Source: an uncultured Christensenellaceae bacterium (GTDB lineage Bacteria; Bacillota; Clostridia; Christensenellales; UBA3700). Taken from it: DNA of 64,000 nt. A program made the position numbers and the translations under genes. Shown here one piece after another: positions 45,385-53,756 of the stretch. Numbering within the stretch: the stretch's first letter is position 1; every line of letters begins with the position of its first letter. Under the pieces are notes generated by a model that saw nothing but the letters and a program-made list of their open reading frames with translations, did no database searches and was not told the origin of the DNA. The DNA lies in the NCBI GenBank assembly GCA_944380355.1, contig CALWHJ010000006.1:1-64000 (forward strand), given 5' to 3'.

Positions 45385-46011
45385 CTAATCTTTTTCAAGA
45401 TACTGTTTTTTGAGCTTTTGGATTTTCTTGACTTTGGTTATCGTATAATCCTCGAAACCTACCGCAACAATCTGCCCTATAATTTCGGCAAGTGCCGTAA
45501 GACTTATTTTGAGTACGCCTTTGAATACGTCCTCGAACATAGAAGCAAAGCCGTTGGTATAAAATCTCACGACAACCGCAAACGTGGCTTTGTCCTTAAT
45601 GTGAGATATTTTGTCATTGTCCGCCGTGATTACGGTACTGATAAAATTTTCCTTTAATCTGTCTATAAAGTGACTTCCTACGTTGGCGCAAACAAGACGC
45701 TTGTAAAAATCGAATTCCTTTTGCAACAGCGCGGCAATACTCGTCAGAAAAGGCGTAGGGTTTTCCATTACGCTTTCTCGGTAAGACATAAACGAATTGA
45801 GTATGCCCTCGGCTACTCTCATCTCTATCTCTTCGAGCACTTCGGTCATATTGTTGTAATGCGCATAGAACGTGCTTCGGTTGATACCTGCCGTCTTTAC
45901 TACTTCTGTGACGGATATCTCCTCAAAATCTTTTTTCATCAGCAACCGGCTTAGTGCGTTTTTGATTGCTTTTTTTGATTTAATCGCGCTGCTGTATTCT
46001 GCTTTATCCAA
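45385..46011 (-). CDS. TetR-family transcriptional regulator
   Basis: This 208-aa protein has an N-terminal helix-turn-helix (about 12-58) with AIKNALSRLLMKKDFEEISVTEVVKTAG split over the first helices and NRSTFYAHYNN as the recognition helix. The C-terminal ligand domain resembles the TetR_C_33 type (DhaS/YfiR-like, EFDFYKRLV). Translation starts from TTG at 46011, behind AAGGGGGAAGAAA; this is the only start with an RBS. It lies between rsmI and the radical SAM gene; its target may be elsewhere. The tail is lysine-rich. Confidence 0.88.
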   Translation of the reverse strand: MDKAEYSSAIKSKKAIKNALSRLLMKKDFEEISVTEVVKTAGINRSTFYAHYNNMTEVLEEIEMRVAEGILNSFMSYRESVMENPTPFLTSIAALLQKEFDFYKRLVCANVGSHFIDRLKENFISTVITADNDKISHIKDKATFAVVVRFYTNGFASMFEDVFKGVLKISLTALAEIIGQIVAVGFEDYTITKVKKIQKLKKQYLEKD

Positions 46012-46029
46012 TTTCTTCCCCCTTGAAAA

Positions 46030-46836
46030 TCATAAATCTATTGCTTCTTTGTATACCTCGTCTTTTGTGAGCGAGTTGGCTTTTGCCACTTGTTTGACGG
46101 CGTCTTTTTTATCCGTACCCGATGAGATAAGCTTAATAAGTTGTTCTTTTATACTGCCCTGAGGTTTTTCTACACACTTTTCTCCCGCTTCTACTATAAG
46201 CACGTATTCGCCTCTGGCTTCCCCCTCGAGTCCTTGCGACAGCGTGGTGAGAATATGCTCCTCGTGTATTTTAGTCAGCTCTCTTACGATATGGAGTTTT
46301 CTGTCCCCGAGACGCGAATAAAGATATTTGATATCCTTGCCGACGTCGTAAGGCGAACTGTAAAACACAAGAGAAGTCGTAATATCCTTAAAAGGCATAA
46401 TCAAATTGTCTTTTTCTTTTGTTTTTGCAGGAAGAAAACCTATGAACGTAAACACAGGCTGGATTATCCCGCTTAGCGCGATTGCCGTAGTGAGCGCGGT
46501 AGGTCCGGGAATTACCGCAATATCCGCACCGAGTTTTCGCAATCCGTCCACAACTACTGCTCCCGGGTCGGATACGGCAGGCATACCCGCGTCCGTCACG
46601 AGCGCAACTTCCTTGCCCTCTGTGAGCATAGCGTATATTTTGTCTACGCTGTCCCTTTCGTTAAACTTGTGACAGGCAAACAAAGGCTTCTTTATATCGT
46701 AATAATTGAGAAGCTTGAGCGTGTGTCGGGTATCTTCGCAGGCTATTGCGTCTGCCCCGCGCAATACGTCCAGCGCACGAGTGCTGATATCTCCCAGATT
46801 GCCTATGGGCGTACCCACAAGATAAAGTCTTGCCAT
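46030..46836 (-). CDS. rsmI: 16S rRNA (cytidine-1402-2'-O)-methyltransferase
   Basis: This 268-aa SAM-dependent enzyme of the tetrapyrrole-methylase fold has GTPIGNLGDIS (9-19), ACEDTRHT, LVTDAGMPAVSDPG and the P-loop-like IPGPTALTTAIALSG. It acts on the ribosomal P site. The C-terminal 30 residues form a small helical domain as usual. The AGGAGAGAG site is good. It is followed after 18 bp by the TetR gene, so the two may be cotranscribed. Confidence 0.96.
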   Translation of the reverse strand: MARLYLVGTPIGNLGDISTRALDVLRGADAIACEDTRHTLKLLNYYDIKKPLFACHKFNERDSVDKIYAMLTEGKEVALVTDAGMPAVSDPGAVVVDGLRKLGADIAVIPGPTALTTAIALSGIIQPVFTFIGFLPAKTKEKDNLIMPFKDITTSLVFYSSPYDVGKDIKYLYSRLGDRKLHIVRELTKIHEEHILTTLSQGLEGEARGEYVLIVEAGEKCVEKPQGSIKEQLIKLISSGTDKKDAVKQVAKANSLTKDEVYKEAIDL

Positions 46837-46985
46837 TTCTCTCTCCTCTGACTTTTTTCAATAATACTATATCATATCCCCGCCCTTAAATCAATCATAC
46901 CGCTATCGAATAACGACAAGCTTTGCCTAATCCCCCGATTGATACCTCAAAATAAAAAGCTTTGAGCTTTATGTCCTTTTATTAC

Positions 46986-47014
46986 TTTACATAATTTTTC
47001 TTAAGTGTTATAAT
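46986..47014 (+). promoter_or_regulatory. Promoter of the GDSL esterase gene
   Basis: TTTACA, 17-bp spacer, TATAAT, about 55 bp before the ATG. Confidence 0.6.
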
Positions 47015-47069
47015 ATATATGTGTTGTGCAAAGGGATACTTTTATTTTAAACTCTTATACTGACAGACG

Positions 47070-47813
47070 ATGATTGCTATGGGAGAATACTACAAAAGAA
47101 TTATCCGTTCGATTATATGTTTTTACGTGTCGGTCATCACTACGGTGGTGATTATATTTTTCGTGTATTACGACGCTTACGGCAAGTATATGACTACTAT
47201 GCTCAAACCTCAGGACGAAAAAGCCCAATACTATACCGAACTCAACAAAACCGAAGAACACGGTCTGACTGTTTTCTTCGGAGATTCTCTTACTGAATTG
47301 TGCGATACGGAAAAATACTATCCTGATATTCCCAACGTCAACAGAGGCATTTCGGGAGATACTACTTCGGGTATGCTCAAACGCTTAGAAGACAACGTAA
47401 TCGCAATCCAACCCGTAAGCGTAGTTTTCCTTGGCGGAATCAACGATATAGGACACGGAGTAAGCGTAGAAACCGTATTGTCCAACATAGATAAAATACT
47501 GATGCAACTTTCGACGAGTCTTCCCGACTGTCGCGTACTGGTAGAATCGCTTTATCCCGTCAACAGCCACAAAAAACCCGCCTTTCTCAATGCCGTAGGC
47601 ATACGTACCAACGAAGCCGTGTTAGCGGTCAATTCCGTACTGCCCGACATCTGCTCAAAATATAACGCTACATACGTAAACATACACGACCTATTGACCG
47701 ACGATGAGGGCAATCTCAACAAACGCTATACTATGGACGGTCTGCACGTCAACGATAAAGGCTACGAGATTATTACCGCAGAAATAAACAAATATCTGAA
47801 AACCGGCGACTAG
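47070..47813 (+). CDS. Membrane-anchored SGNH/GDSL hydrolase
   Basis: This 247-aa protein has an N-terminal TM anchor (11-34) and an extracellular SGNH domain: block I FFGDSLTE with nucleophile Ser73, block II RGISGDTT, block III GGINDIGHG, and block V DGLHVNDKGY with the catalytic Asp/His. The family includes lipases, acyl-CoA thioesterases and polysaccharide deacetylases. Location outside the membrane suggests de-esterification of cell-wall or environmental polymers. No SD is seen before the ATG. A single-gene unit. Confidence 0.88.
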   Translation: MIAMGEYYKRIIRSIICFYVSVITTVVIIFFVYYDAYGKYMTTMLKPQDEKAQYYTELNKTEEHGLTVFFGDSLTELCDTEKYYPDIPNVNRGISGDTTSGMLKRLEDNVIAIQPVSVVFLGGINDIGHGVSVETVLSNIDKILMQLSTSLPDCRVLVESLYPVNSHKKPAFLNAVGIRTNEAVLAVNSVLPDICSKYNATYVNIHDLLTDDEGNLNKRYTMDGLHVNDKGYEIITAEINKYLKTGD

Positions 47814-47856
47814 AATATTAAAGGTCTTACACGGTTTGCTTAGACAGTGTAAAACA

Positions 47857-47880
47857 AAAAGCCCCTTTCGAGGGGTTTTT
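47857..47880 (+). terminator. Terminator of the GDSL gene
   Basis: AAAGCCCCTTTCGAGGGGTTTTT. Confidence 0.85.
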
Positions 47881-48026
47881 ATATTTATTAAAAGGTGATT
47901 TTTATAGTACAAGCAGAATACTTACGCTCTATTTATCGGCACTTTACACGCAAACGACCTTTTCTGTTTTGCCGACCGCTCCGTACGGGAAATTGCGATA
48001 GCGAAATTTTCAATTAAAATTTGCAT

Positions 48027-48065
48027 AGAGAGAGGGCGGAAAGCTATGCTCTCCGCCCTCTCTCT
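48027..48065 (-). terminator. Terminator of the four-TM protein gene
   Basis: AGAGAGAGGGCGGA..., a stem of 14-16 bp (AGAGGGCGGAGAGC pairing with GCTTTCCGCCCTCT) about 20 bp past the stop. The stem is very strong and the T-run after it is weak. Confidence 0.7.
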
Positions 48066-48084
48066 ATTAAGGGATTGTGTTTGT

Positions 48085-48621
48085 CTACTTATTTACTCCG
48101 CTGATTATCGCGCCAGCTCCGCCGACGATACCGCCGACAAGAGTGAGATAGCAACCTACTGCCAAACTGGTAGTCGCGCTTGCGATACCTGCGTCAGCAC
48201 TCATTTCCTTGCCCATAAGAGCGGTAAATACTGCAGCCATAATACCTGCTACTATCGCAAGTATGCCGGCTATCATACCGATAGTCTTGAGCAATTTCAT
48301 TTTGAGAAGTCCGCCTACGAGGAAACAGCCGAATGCCGCTGCCGTGGCGATAAGAGTAATCCACGCACATGTGTACGTGATATCAAAATATTTTATCGAA
48401 TAGTCCTCATCGATTTCTCTCATATCAGCCTGACTGTCATACAAATCTTGCAAAGTCGTACTGCCTTCAGTGGTGATAAGTCCTCCGATTGCCTCACCCT
48501 TTGTCGTAATCCAATCGGTAAAGATACCTACAACGGATAATACGAGACCTACTGCCATAACAGCCAGCATAATCCAAGCCAACATAGTCATACCGGCCTT
48601 TTTCTTCTTAGCCTTAGCCAT
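48085..48621 (-). CDS. Four-TM membrane protein of unknown function
   Basis: This 178-aa protein has a very basic N-terminus (MAKAKKKKAG) and then TM helices at about 12-34, 83-105, 110-133 and 152-174. The loop between TM1 and TM2 (about 45 residues, with an acidic DSQADMREIDEDYS) would be extracellular. The topology resembles claudin-like or DUF4064-type proteins, but I do not recognise the family. CTAGGAGG precedes the ATG and a consensus promoter lies upstream; a strong terminator follows. Probably abundant. Confidence 0.7.
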   Translation of the reverse strand: MAKAKKKKAGMTMLAWIMLAVMAVGLVLSVVGIFTDWITTKGEAIGGLITTEGSTTLQDLYDSQADMREIDEDYSIKYFDITYTCAWITLIATAAAFGCFLVGGLLKMKLLKTIGMIAGILAIVAGIMAAVFTALMGKEMSADAGIASATTSLAVGCYLTLVGGIVGGAGAIISGVNK

Positions 48622-48695
48622 AATAACCTCCTAGATATTGTTTTTATAAGAAAAGGTGGCATACTAACAGTAGGTCCACCTAAATCCACGTCTTT

Positions 48696-48724
48696 ATTGT
48701 ACCTTAAAAAAATCTTAATGTCAA
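48696..48724 (-). promoter_or_regulatory. Promoter of the four-TM gene
   Basis: Minus strand TTGACA, 17-bp spacer, TACAAT, about 75 bp before the ATG. Confidence 0.75.
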
Positions 48725-48866
48725 TACCCATTTTGATTATTTTACACTTGGCTTTCTACAGCGAAAAAGTACAATATATTATATTGTAAAATAATAAAAA
48801 AATATAATAATACCGCGCCAATTGTCTGAAAACTTATAATACTAATTTATTTAATATAACGAAAAA

Positions 48867-48895
48867 CCACTCTCACGTTAATACGGAGAGTGGCT
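48867..48895 (-). terminator. Bidirectional-looking terminator
   Basis: CCACTCTC-ACGTTAATACG-GAGAGTGG with T residues on both strands. It probably ends the leftward transcript of the L15-like gene. Confidence 0.65.
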
Positions 48896-49002
48896 GTTTT
48901 TTATTTATTATCCACTACGTGCGAACACGGAAGTGGTATGCTTTTTATTTTAGCGCGTGCTGTTTTTTATTTATTATCCACTACGTGCGAGCACGGAGAG
49001 TG
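48895..49002. repeat. Direct repeat of about 42 bp
   Basis: TGTTTTTTATTTATTATCCA followed by CTACGTGCG.RCACGG occurs at 48895-48936 and again at 48961-49002, with only a few differences. The second copy runs into the family B hairpin. The pattern suggests a duplication when the hairpin inserted or expanded. Confidence 0.7.
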
Positions 49003-49113
49003 GTGTGATTTTGCGAATTTTAAGAGAGTTCGCGAGCGGAGCGTACTAGACGTACGTGACCGAGCGTAACTGCTCGCGAAAATTCGCAAAGGCGCGCCGC
49101 TATACGCGCTCGC
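48987..49113. repeat. Hairpin repeat, family B copy 3
   Basis: The outer arms GCGAGCACGG and the GCGCTCGC side pair imperfectly; the middle arms TTTGCGAATTTT and AAAATTCGCAAA are perfect; the core GCGAGCGGAGCGTACT / GACGTACGTGACCGAGCG is shared with copy 2. Its end touches the stop codon of the L15-like gene at 49114. Confidence 0.8.
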
Positions 49114-51600
49114 TTAGCGTTTGCGCCAAATACGATAAACCTCACCGCCCGCCAACGCTATCATCTTGACTGCATTGGGAGTGATTTCGTCTACGTATAC
49201 TTTGAGTTTCTTGTTGACTACCTGACCGTCTTCAATAATGAGATAGTTGGCATTCTGCACACCGATACCGCCCTCTCTTATGGAGTCGATGGTGACTATG
49301 TCTCCGTCGTCAAACTGCGCTACGATATCGTCGAGCGAAACAGAAGTCTTGATAAATCTCATAAACTTGTTCTCTTCGGTATATACGTCGGCGAGTTGTT
49401 CTGCGAGTTCGTCGGGCAAAGCTTCTGCCTGTTCGAGAGTAAACGCGTCTCTTACGAGATAGCCGTATCCCTTTCTCTCGGCAAGAGTCATTCCCTCAGG
49501 TGAAAGCTCTTCGGTAAAGTCTTTCTCCTTGTATCTGGGTTTCTTTTCGAGCTGACAAGCCTCTGCTATCTTCGCGATAAGCTCCTTTGCTTTCTTGACA
49601 GCAAGCTTAGAGCGTACGGGCATCAACGTAGGAATTTCGGCGACGCCTCTCTTTTCGCTCATATCCTTGTGGTGATAGTACTTCTCGTCAAGTTCCTTGG
49701 GGTCAAGCGCAAGATATAGTTTCAAGGTCTTGCCGTTGATGACTATTCTTGCCTTTGTATCGCGGCTGTGATTGAAGTTTTCCTTGGTCTTGCTGATTCT
49801 GTTTCTGAAACCGTAAGACAACAACTCGTTCTTGAGTTCGGAATAGAATTTCTTGATATCGTCGCTTGCAAGTCTGAGCTTTGTGAGGTAAGTAAATCTG
49901 GGTCTTACGCTCTTGATTGCACTAATATCCTCTTCTTCCTCATCCTCTTCCTCGTCTTCGTCGTCATCGTCATCCTTATTCTGATTCATAAGCGCAACGA
50001 GGTTGGTCTCTATGCTTTCGAGTCTTTCCTTGATTTCTTCGTCGTCTCTGTCGTCTATAGGCACGTAAACCGTCTGCACTACGGGCTGTACGGGTTCGTC
50101 CTTAGGCTCTTCGATTACTTCTGCGACAGGCTCTACCACAGGCTCGTCTACGGGTTCCTCAATAGGCTCCTCGACAGGCTCTTCAACGGGTTCCTCGATA
50201 GGCTCTTCAACGGGTTCCTCGATAGGTTCGTCTACAGGTTCCTCTATGGGCTCTTCAACGGGCTCGTCGACAGGCTCCTCGATATGTACGGGTTCCTCCT
50301 GAGGCTCGACTATCTCTTCCTGCTCCTCTACCGCATATACGGGCTTGGAGATAACTACGTGCGCTCTGTTGTCTCTCTTGTAGATAGACATCTTTAGCGT
50401 ATACTGACAAAGGATAAGCCACAAAAGACCTACGATTCCGCAACCTATCGCAATGTAGAGATACATATAAATGTCAAAGAGGAAGTATGCGAGCAACGTA
50501 CCTATCGCAACGATTATGAATATGTAAGGCATACAGTCAACGAGGTTGACTCTTCCTCTTACGAGTCTTATGAAAAGCGAAACGACCATCATTACTACCG
50601 CTACTGCCGCAAACGCGAAAGTAACGAATACCTCGAGATTGCTTGCTACGTACTCGAAGTTTTCAAGCACGGGGGACTTGGTAACGATGTAGATTATCAA
50701 TATGCCCAAAAGCGCGAGCATAACGATAAATGCGGCATACTTGGTAAATACTACCTTGAAGTACATAGAAAGCTTGTTGCCGGCGTTGTAAACGGCATCG
50801 TTGGCTTTTTCTTGTACTCTGACTTTGAATATTGCTATACGTATCGTCATAAGTACGAGCATAACACCGGTAAGCGCAAGCGTCATTATTGCAAGGTTGT
50901 TGATGGGCGAGAAGTGCTTGAGAATAACGCACTGCAACAGCATACCCAGCGAAACCAAAAGGCCTATCAGCAAGAACGCGTCGAGCGAACAAACCTTTTG
51001 TTTGCCCATAGTGATAAAAGCCCATACTATCAAAGCCGCGCCCATAATTGCTACCATAGTAATCATAAAGCTCTTATGCTGCTCGAAGAAAGGTATTCCT
51101 GCGCCGTCGGCTATGTCTGCCGCAAAGAACACTACGTAGAGCAAGCAGGTAATAGGCAAGAAGGTGATAGGATTGTAAAACTTCATCAACGAACCGAAAT
51201 AAAACGCGATTTTGTTGCGTTTTTTCTTCTTTCCTGCATCCTCTTCCTCTTCAGCCACTTCGTGACTGTCATAAGTCTCGTAGCGAAGTTCGCCGCCGGG
51301 ACCGTAAGGCATATTTGTCTCTTCTTCCTTTTCGGGCTCGTCGAGAAAGCCTACTACGGCTTGTTGTTTTTTACCTTTTTTTCCTTTAGCGGAAGTCTTG
51401 GGCTGAGCAAAGGTGTCTACGCTTGATTTTTTGCTTTTTTTCTTAGCCTTTTCCTTTTTGCCCTCCGCCTGTACACGGATAATGGTAGTCTGTTCAGGTT
51501 GAGCCTGAGTGCTCTCCTGAGAGACTTCCAAAGTATCGGGTGCTTGCGCAGTATCTAAAGTCTGGTCTGTGTTTTGCGCTTTTTTATCGGCTTTTTTCAT
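49114..51600 (-). CDS. 8-TM protein with EP-repeat linker and ribosomal-L15-like tail
   Basis: This 828-aa protein has a K- and acidic-rich N-terminus (1-130), then about eight TM helices (140-415). A linker of roughly 65 residues is built of EEPV/DEPV/EEPI units (437-502). A poly-acidic stretch (DDDDEDEEEDEEEE) follows, then an unrecognised domain (about 565-680), and a final domain (about 754-828) that reads like the C-terminal half of ribosomal protein L15: DGDIVTIDSIREGG, then LIIEDGQVVNKKLKVYV, then AVKMIALAGGEV. Positive charges flanking the helices put both ends in the cytosol. The start has the AAGGGGG RBS. Function unknown; a ribosome- or RNA-binding role of the tail is conceivable. 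Confidence 0.85.
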   Translation of the reverse strand: MKKADKKAQNTDQTLDTAQAPDTLEVSQESTQAQPEQTTIIRVQAEGKKEKAKKKSKKSSVDTFAQPKTSAKGKKGKKQQAVVGFLDEPEKEEETNMPYGPGGELRYETYDSHEVAEEEEDAGKKKKRNKIAFYFGSLMKFYNPITFLPITCLLYVVFFAADIADGAGIPFFEQHKSFMITMVAIMGAALIVWAFITMGKQKVCSLDAFLLIGLLVSLGMLLQCVILKHFSPINNLAIMTLALTGVMLVLMTIRIAIFKVRVQEKANDAVYNAGNKLSMYFKVVFTKYAAFIVMLALLGILIIYIVTKSPVLENFEYVASNLEVFVTFAFAAVAVVMMVVSLFIRLVRGRVNLVDCMPYIFIIVAIGTLLAYFLFDIYMYLYIAIGCGIVGLLWLILCQYTLKMSIYKRDNRAHVVISKPVYAVEEQEEIVEPQEEPVHIEEPVDEPVEEPIEEPVDEPIEEPVEEPIEEPVEEPVEEPIEEPVDEPVVEPVAEVIEEPKDEPVQPVVQTVYVPIDDRDDEEIKERLESIETNLVALMNQNKDDDDDEDEEEDEEEEDISAIKSVRPRFTYLTKLRLASDDIKKFYSELKNELLSYGFRNRISKTKENFNHSRDTKARIVINGKTLKLYLALDPKELDEKYYHHKDMSEKRGVAEIPTLMPVRSKLAVKKAKELIAKIAEACQLEKKPRYKEKDFTEELSPEGMTLAERKGYGYLVRDAFTLEQAEALPDELAEQLADVYTEENKFMRFIKTSVSLDDIVAQFDDGDIVTIDSIREGGIGVQNANYLIIEDGQVVNKKLKVYVDEITPNAVKMIALAGGEVYRIWRKR
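50095..50290 (-). repeat. In-gene tandem repeat encoding EP units
   Basis: About ten imperfect 12-15-bp units of the type GAGGAACCCGTT / GACGAGCCTGTAGAG encode EEPVEEPIDEPV. Unit order is irregular, as expected of slippage-prone sequence, so copy number may vary between strains. Confidence 0.8.
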
Positions 51601-51646
51601 AAAAAACCCCCTTGACCTTTAAGTATTTTTTAAGATAACTAAGTAC

Positions 51647-51676
51647 ATTATATTATATTACGCACAATAAAATCAA
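51647..51676 (-). promoter_or_regulatory. Candidate promoter of the L15-like gene
   Basis: Minus strand TTGATT, 18-bp spacer, TATAAT. Confidence 0.5.
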
Positions 51677-51782
51677 TGCTTTTTAAGAGATTTTCTCATT
51701 TTTTTCTTATTTTTGCGCTAATATACGCGAAACCCCTTGTTTTTGCGGGTATTTGCGGGTATTTTATGCTGACGAGATTATG

Positions 51783-52439
51783 TCAAAGCTGTAAAAACCG
51801 CTTCAGTTCGCGAATGTCGGAAGCTATTGTTTTAGCCCCTGAGGATAGCAGTTCCTGTTTTGTCCTGAAGCCCCAGCAAACCGCTATGAGAGGGATACGG
51901 CAATTGTTGGCAAACTGCACGTCGACCTCGCTGTCTCCCACGTAAAGGCACTCTTTCGGGTCGAGAGAATTTTCTTTACAAACCTTATCGAAAACCGCTC
52001 TGTCGGGCTTGGGAAGCATATCGTCGGTGTTGCCGTATATTCCGTCAAAAAGCTCGCCGTAAAAATTTTTTACCAACTCTTTTGCGGCGTCGTCGTACTT
52101 GTTAGAGATGACGAAAACGCGTATGCCGCTCTCTTTTAGAGAGCGAATAAGCTCGGGCATACCCTCGTAGGGGTGCGTATGCACTGCTTTGTGCGCGTCG
52201 TAATATTCTTTGAAAATCGCGCGGCATTTTTCCAGTACCTCCACGTCTTCGCAGTGCATAAGGTCCTTGAGCAAATTGCGTATGCCGTGACCGATTGCGC
52301 ATCTTACCTGCTCGTAGGACTGCGACGGATAACCCAACTCGACAAGCGCGTAATTAGCCGATTCCACGAGGTCGGGCAAGGTATCGAGTACGGTACCGTC
52401 CAAATCGAACAAAACGTTTTTTATTTTTTTCTCAAGCAT
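51783..52439 (-). CDS. HAD-family phosphatase (phosphoglycolate phosphatase-like)
   Basis: This 218-aa enzyme has HAD motif I FDLDGTVLDT (nucleophile Asp12), cap domain 16-85, motif II VISNKYDD, motif III lysine in PKPDRAVF, and motif IV VGDSEVDVQFA. The pattern matches Gph/PpaX-like enzymes that clear phosphoglycolate or pyrophosphate. The exact substrate is uncertain. The 182 bp to the next upstream gene start hold only a promoter-like stretch, and no terminator is clear. Confidence 0.88.
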   Translation of the reverse strand: MLEKKIKNVLFDLDGTVLDTLPDLVESANYALVELGYPSQSYEQVRCAIGHGIRNLLKDLMHCEDVEVLEKCRAIFKEYYDAHKAVHTHPYEGMPELIRSLKESGIRVFVISNKYDDAAKELVKNFYGELFDGIYGNTDDMLPKPDRAVFDKVCKENSLDPKECLYVGDSEVDVQFANNCRIPLIAVCWGFRTKQELLSSGAKTIASDIRELKRFLQL

Positions 52440-52668
52440 AAATTTTCCTCGCGCATTTTGAGCGCATATAAAAGTATTTTTAAGAATTTTTCTTTTGCAA
52501 AACCGTTGTATAAGGCTTCAAAACACCTCAGCCATTATAAGCGTTTTTGCGTATTTCCGCATAACAATGATATAGCCCTTTACCTTTTTTGACAAGCGAT
52601 TTTAGCAATAATAACAAAATACGCCTGCCTTGGCAAGCGTAAAACTGTTTATTCGCGACTACACCGCT
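52440..52668. other. Short gene-free stretch
   Basis: About 230 bp in which I see no gene, RNA or repeat. It should hold the promoter of the HAD gene, and possibly a terminator for the dehydrogenase operon, which I do not identify. Confidence 0.5.
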
Positions 52669-53139
52669 TTATTCGTGCACTTTGCAGGATATACTGTCTA
52701 CAATAAGGCGCAATACGCAGGTTTTGTCCGTGCTTTCGCGCGAAAATTCCCACGAATCCTTGGCAGTATAGTGCTCCATAATACGGTTTAAAGCGTAAAT
52801 TTTTTCCTCGCGATTTTCTACGAAAGTTATTTCTCCACTGCCCATTACGCAAGAGTATTGCGCGGTATATCCGCAAGCGAAGGAAGCGTCCTTGACTTTA
52901 AATGCGCAATCTAGCTCGAAGCTGACTTTTGCATCTTTTTGCAAAACCGTTATTTTCCTGCCGACCTTTGCCGAGTGAAAATAAAAAAACCTCACCCCGT
53001 CCTTGTTTTCATAACCGAAACTCAACGGCACGATATAAGTTTCTCCTCCGTCGTTGAGACCCAGTCGGCAACAATCGCAGGCATTGATTATGCCGTCGAT
53101 TTTCTCGCCGTCGGTAATTTCTCTGTCCTTTCTTCTCAT
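52669..53139 (-). CDS. FMN-binding pyridoxamine 5'-phosphate oxidase-like protein
   Basis: This 156-aa split-barrel protein resembles NimA-type flavoproteins: MRRKDREITD at the start, a CRLGLNDGG..Y.VPLSFGY strand pair, FYFHSAKVGRKI (flavin phosphate region), and the CVMGSGEITFVE strand. Members reduce nitro compounds or bind cofactors, but most are uncharacterised. It is the last gene of a three-gene leftward unit (dehydrogenase, thiN, this), with a 4-bp gap from thiN. Confidence 0.82.
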   Translation of the reverse strand: MRRKDREITDGEKIDGIINACDCCRLGLNDGGETYIVPLSFGYENKDGVRFFYFHSAKVGRKITVLQKDAKVSFELDCAFKVKDASFACGYTAQYSCVMGSGEITFVENREEKIYALNRIMEHYTAKDSWEFSRESTDKTCVLRLIVDSISCKVHE

Positions 53140-53143
53140 AATC

Positions 53144-53755
53144 CTACACTACTCCCGCATCGTCGATTATCGCGAGAAGCACTCCGCCTTCTACGCTTAC
53201 TGAGCATTTTTCTCCCGTAAAAGCGTTGCTTACGCCGAGAGGATAAGTATTGTCGACGTCAATGCCGGATATCTCGTATTTTGCGCCTTTTATGCTCACT
53301 TTCTCTGCCTTGTCCATAGCGAAAAGCGAGAAAAATCTGCCCGCTTCTCCGTACAATTCAGCTTTGTCCGTAATATAAAACGCCGTACAGTCTTTGCCTA
53401 TAAACCGTACTCTTAAGCCCTTAAGAGCAAATCCGTATCCCGTCTGCAAATTGGCAAGAGTATGGTCTAATCTTCCGCCCAAACCGCCGTAAACAACGCA
53501 CTCTTTTGCGCCGTTTTGCATAGCGTATTCCAACGCAAGCTGAGTGTCCGTATAATCCTTGACGGGGTCGTGCCGCAAAACCTTTACCCCTTCGGGTACA
53601 TAGCCCAAAGAGTCGAAGTCGCCCACTACGCAGTCGACTTTGGCAAGGTCCTTTATCTTAGCGTATCCGCTGTCCACACCTACCAAAACGTCGCCCTCTT
53701 CGAGGCAAAATTTTTCCGCGGCAAACTCACCGCCGCAAACCAATATCCATCTCAT
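53144..53755 (-). CDS. thiN: Thiamine pyrophosphokinase
   Basis: This 203-aa enzyme makes thiamine diphosphate from thiamine and ATP. It has GVDSGYAKIKDL (near 26), VGDFDSLG (near 44), HDPVKDYTDTQLAL (near 62) and GGLGGRLDHTLANL (near 90), all typical of TPK catalytic and substrate-binding parts. It follows the dehydrogenase stop by 1 bp and has no clear SD, so it is probably coupled. No TPP riboswitch is visible in this operon. Confidence 0.95.
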   Translation of the reverse strand: MRWILVCGGEFAAEKFCLEEGDVLVGVDSGYAKIKDLAKVDCVVGDFDSLGYVPEGVKVLRHDPVKDYTDTQLALEYAMQNGAKECVVYGGLGGRLDHTLANLQTGYGFALKGLRVRFIGKDCTAFYITDKAELYGEAGRFFSLFAMDKAEKVSIKGAKYEISGIDVDNTYPLGVSNAFTGEKCSVSVEGGVLLAIIDDAGVV

Positions 53756-53756
53756 A

